From: CAIPFQ01 sp035480615
GTDB taxonomy: Bacteria > Chlamydiota > Chlamydiia > Chlamydiales > SM23-39
Length of the DNA stretch: 5,238 bases
Assembly (NCBI GenBank): GCA_035480615.1
Contig: DATIHO010000058.1
Location: 1 to 5,238 of the forward strand
Reading direction: 5' to 3'
The translations under genes were made by a program, and so were the position numbers. Below the pieces are notes generated by a model that worked only from the letters and a program-made list of their open reading frames with translations, was not told the DNA's origin and did no database searches. Shown one piece after another: positions 5,227 through 5,238 of the stretch (position 1 is the first letter of the stretch; every line of letters begins with the position of its first letter).

Positions 5227-5238
5227 TTTGAGAGGGAT

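Overview
The window is bacterial chromosome of moderate, uneven GC content. It holds eight protein genes, one of them cut by the left edge. Most genes sit near 40-45% GC. One gene on the plus strand (485-952) is clearly richer, about 53-65% in the lines I counted by hand. Several products have classical N-terminal export signals, including a possible lipoprotein, which suggests a Gram-negative-type bacterium. A chlamydia-like or other host-associated lineage would fit the AT-rich genes and the exported patatin, but nothing here fixes the taxon.

Left part (1-1810): a partial cupin metalloprotein on the minus strand is divergent from a small exported SnoaL/NTF2-like (DUF4440-type) protein. That gene runs convergently into a type II toxin-antitoxin pair on the minus strand, a Phd/YefM-type antitoxin and a PIN-domain VapC-type toxin that overlap by 4 bases. 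Two perfect palindromes cover the antitoxin promoter and leader and are the obvious autoregulatory operators. The GC-rich gene plus the toxin-antitoxin cassette look like accessory cargo.

Middle (1811-4067): an exported RssA-like patatin phospholipase, with its own promoter and a terminator-like inverted repeat downstream, follows a large uncharacterised putative lipoprotein gene. Both are on the minus strand. They are separated by about 170 bases that include a short repeat-like sequence (2837-2860) overlapping the stop codon of the lipoprotein gene.

Right part (4068-5238): a strong bidirectional terminator hairpin lies between the lipoprotein gene and a divergent HIT-family nucleotide-binding protein. 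The HIT protein may or may not carry a signal peptide, depending on the start codon used. It converges on a small Ser/Pro-rich protein of unknown function that has an excellent ribosome binding site.

Apart from the toxin-antitoxin pair, the genes look like independent transcription units rather than a pathway. I found no RNA genes, CRISPR array, transposase or intact insertion sequence. No clearly new multi-gene system is evident. The most useful leads are the repeat-like element at 2837-2860, the start-codon and leaderless-transcript question for the two plus-strand genes, the toxin-antitoxin operators and the unknown lipoprotein.
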